Source: Clostridia bacterium
GTDB lineage: Bacteria; Bacillota; Clostridia; Christensenellales; Aristaeellaceae
DNA length: 64,000 bases
NCBI GenBank assembly: GCA_017512805.1
Contig: JAFWES010000025.1
Coordinates: 35,387-99,386 of the forward strand
Direction: 5' to 3'
Numbering within the stretch: position 1 is the stretch's first letter; each line of letters starts with the position of its first letter. The position numbers and the translations under genes are program-made. Below, in pieces: positions 63,798 to 64,000 of this stretch. Below the pieces are notes generated by a model. It worked only from the letters and a program-made list of their open reading frames with translations. It made no database searches and was not told where the DNA came from.

Positions 63798-64000
63798 GTC
63801 TCCCCTGTGCGGTTGAACCGTGACGACGGAAACGGTTACGGATGAGCCGTTATTCTTCGGTTACTGTTCACGGGGTGGGCGGACCTCAAAAAAGTGAATG
63901 ACCATTTCTGCAGGTGCTTCTGTAAGCGAGGCACCTGTTTCATTTAGTTATAACATAGTTAATAAAATTGTAACTATTTTCTCTTTACTTTTTGCCATGA
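63798..64000 (+). other. Right-end intergenic region with terminator hairpin
   Basis: CAGGTGC (63911-63917) pairs with GCACCTG (63931-63937), followed by TTT, and is a likely terminator for the cupin gene. The last 55 bp are AT-rich and may hold the promoter of a gene beyond the window. Confidence 0.55.

Noticed and set aside
63820-63845. GGAAACGGTTACGG as a catabolite-repression operator
   Set aside because: It lies downstream of the cupin gene with no promoter identifiable next to it.

Overview
The window looks like a piece of a Clostridia-type Firmicutes chromosome, probably from a gut or rumen anaerobe. The evidence is the AGGAGG-type ribosome binding sites, a tryptophan T-box, a tandem glycine riboswitch, a split glycine dehydrogenase (gcvPA), a pyr operon with pyrK and pyrBI, and large secreted BspA-like leucine-rich-repeat proteins. 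Coding sequence is fairly GC-rich by eye, with AT-rich intergenic stretches. I see no tRNA, rRNA, CRISPR array or complete insertion sequence. The genus cannot be read from the sequence.

Layout, left to right. 1-2.7 kb: glycine cleavage genes gcvT-gcvH-gcvPA on the minus strand behind a tandem glycine riboswitch. 2.8-10.7 kb: a T-box-controlled stand-alone trpB2, then secA, prfB, a membrane protein and tsaD. 10.8-16.5 kb: a lipoprotein and SH3-protein pair, a GtrA-like protein, and a divergent DUF2264 / heparinase II/III pair. 17.0-18.5 kb: an ORF6N gene and a YhcG-type nuclease gene that look truncated against each other. 18.5-28.5 kb: an overlapping set of a membrane pseudokinase, a histidine kinase, a BspA-like tail fragment, a NarL-type regulator and a secreted EF-hand/LRR protein, followed by a second secreted BspA-like repeat protein. 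28.6-35 kb: GH3, a TIM-barrel isomerase, GH2 and half of an MFS transporter. 35-40 kb: a branched-chain amino acid ABC transporter (livJHMGF).

40-49.5 kb is the replication region: polA, divergent rimO-pgsA, then dnaN and recF. Two intergenic clusters of DnaA boxes flank dnaN-recF, and two perfect parS sites lie nearby. This is very likely the chromosome origin, yet dnaA and gyrB are not beside it. A metallo-hydrolase gene follows, preceded by a strongly structured leader or small RNA.

49.5-55.2 kb: one pyrimidine operon, pyrC-K-D-F-E-B-I, read from a near-consensus promoter. 55.3-59.6 kb: an alpha/beta hydrolase, a serine beta-lactamase-like hydrolase, a second isomerase, a P-loop kinase and a small unknown protein. 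59.6-63.8 kb: a TRAP transporter (dctPQM), a YcxB-like membrane protein and a KdgF-like cupin. With the heparinase-type lyase and the GH2/GH3 enzymes, these suggest use of uronate-containing plant or host glycans.

The observations most worth following up are the dnaA-less two-part origin, the sensor/pseudokinase cassette tied to surface LRR proteins, the structured RNA at about 49.2-49.35 kb, and several truncated or re-used BspA modules.
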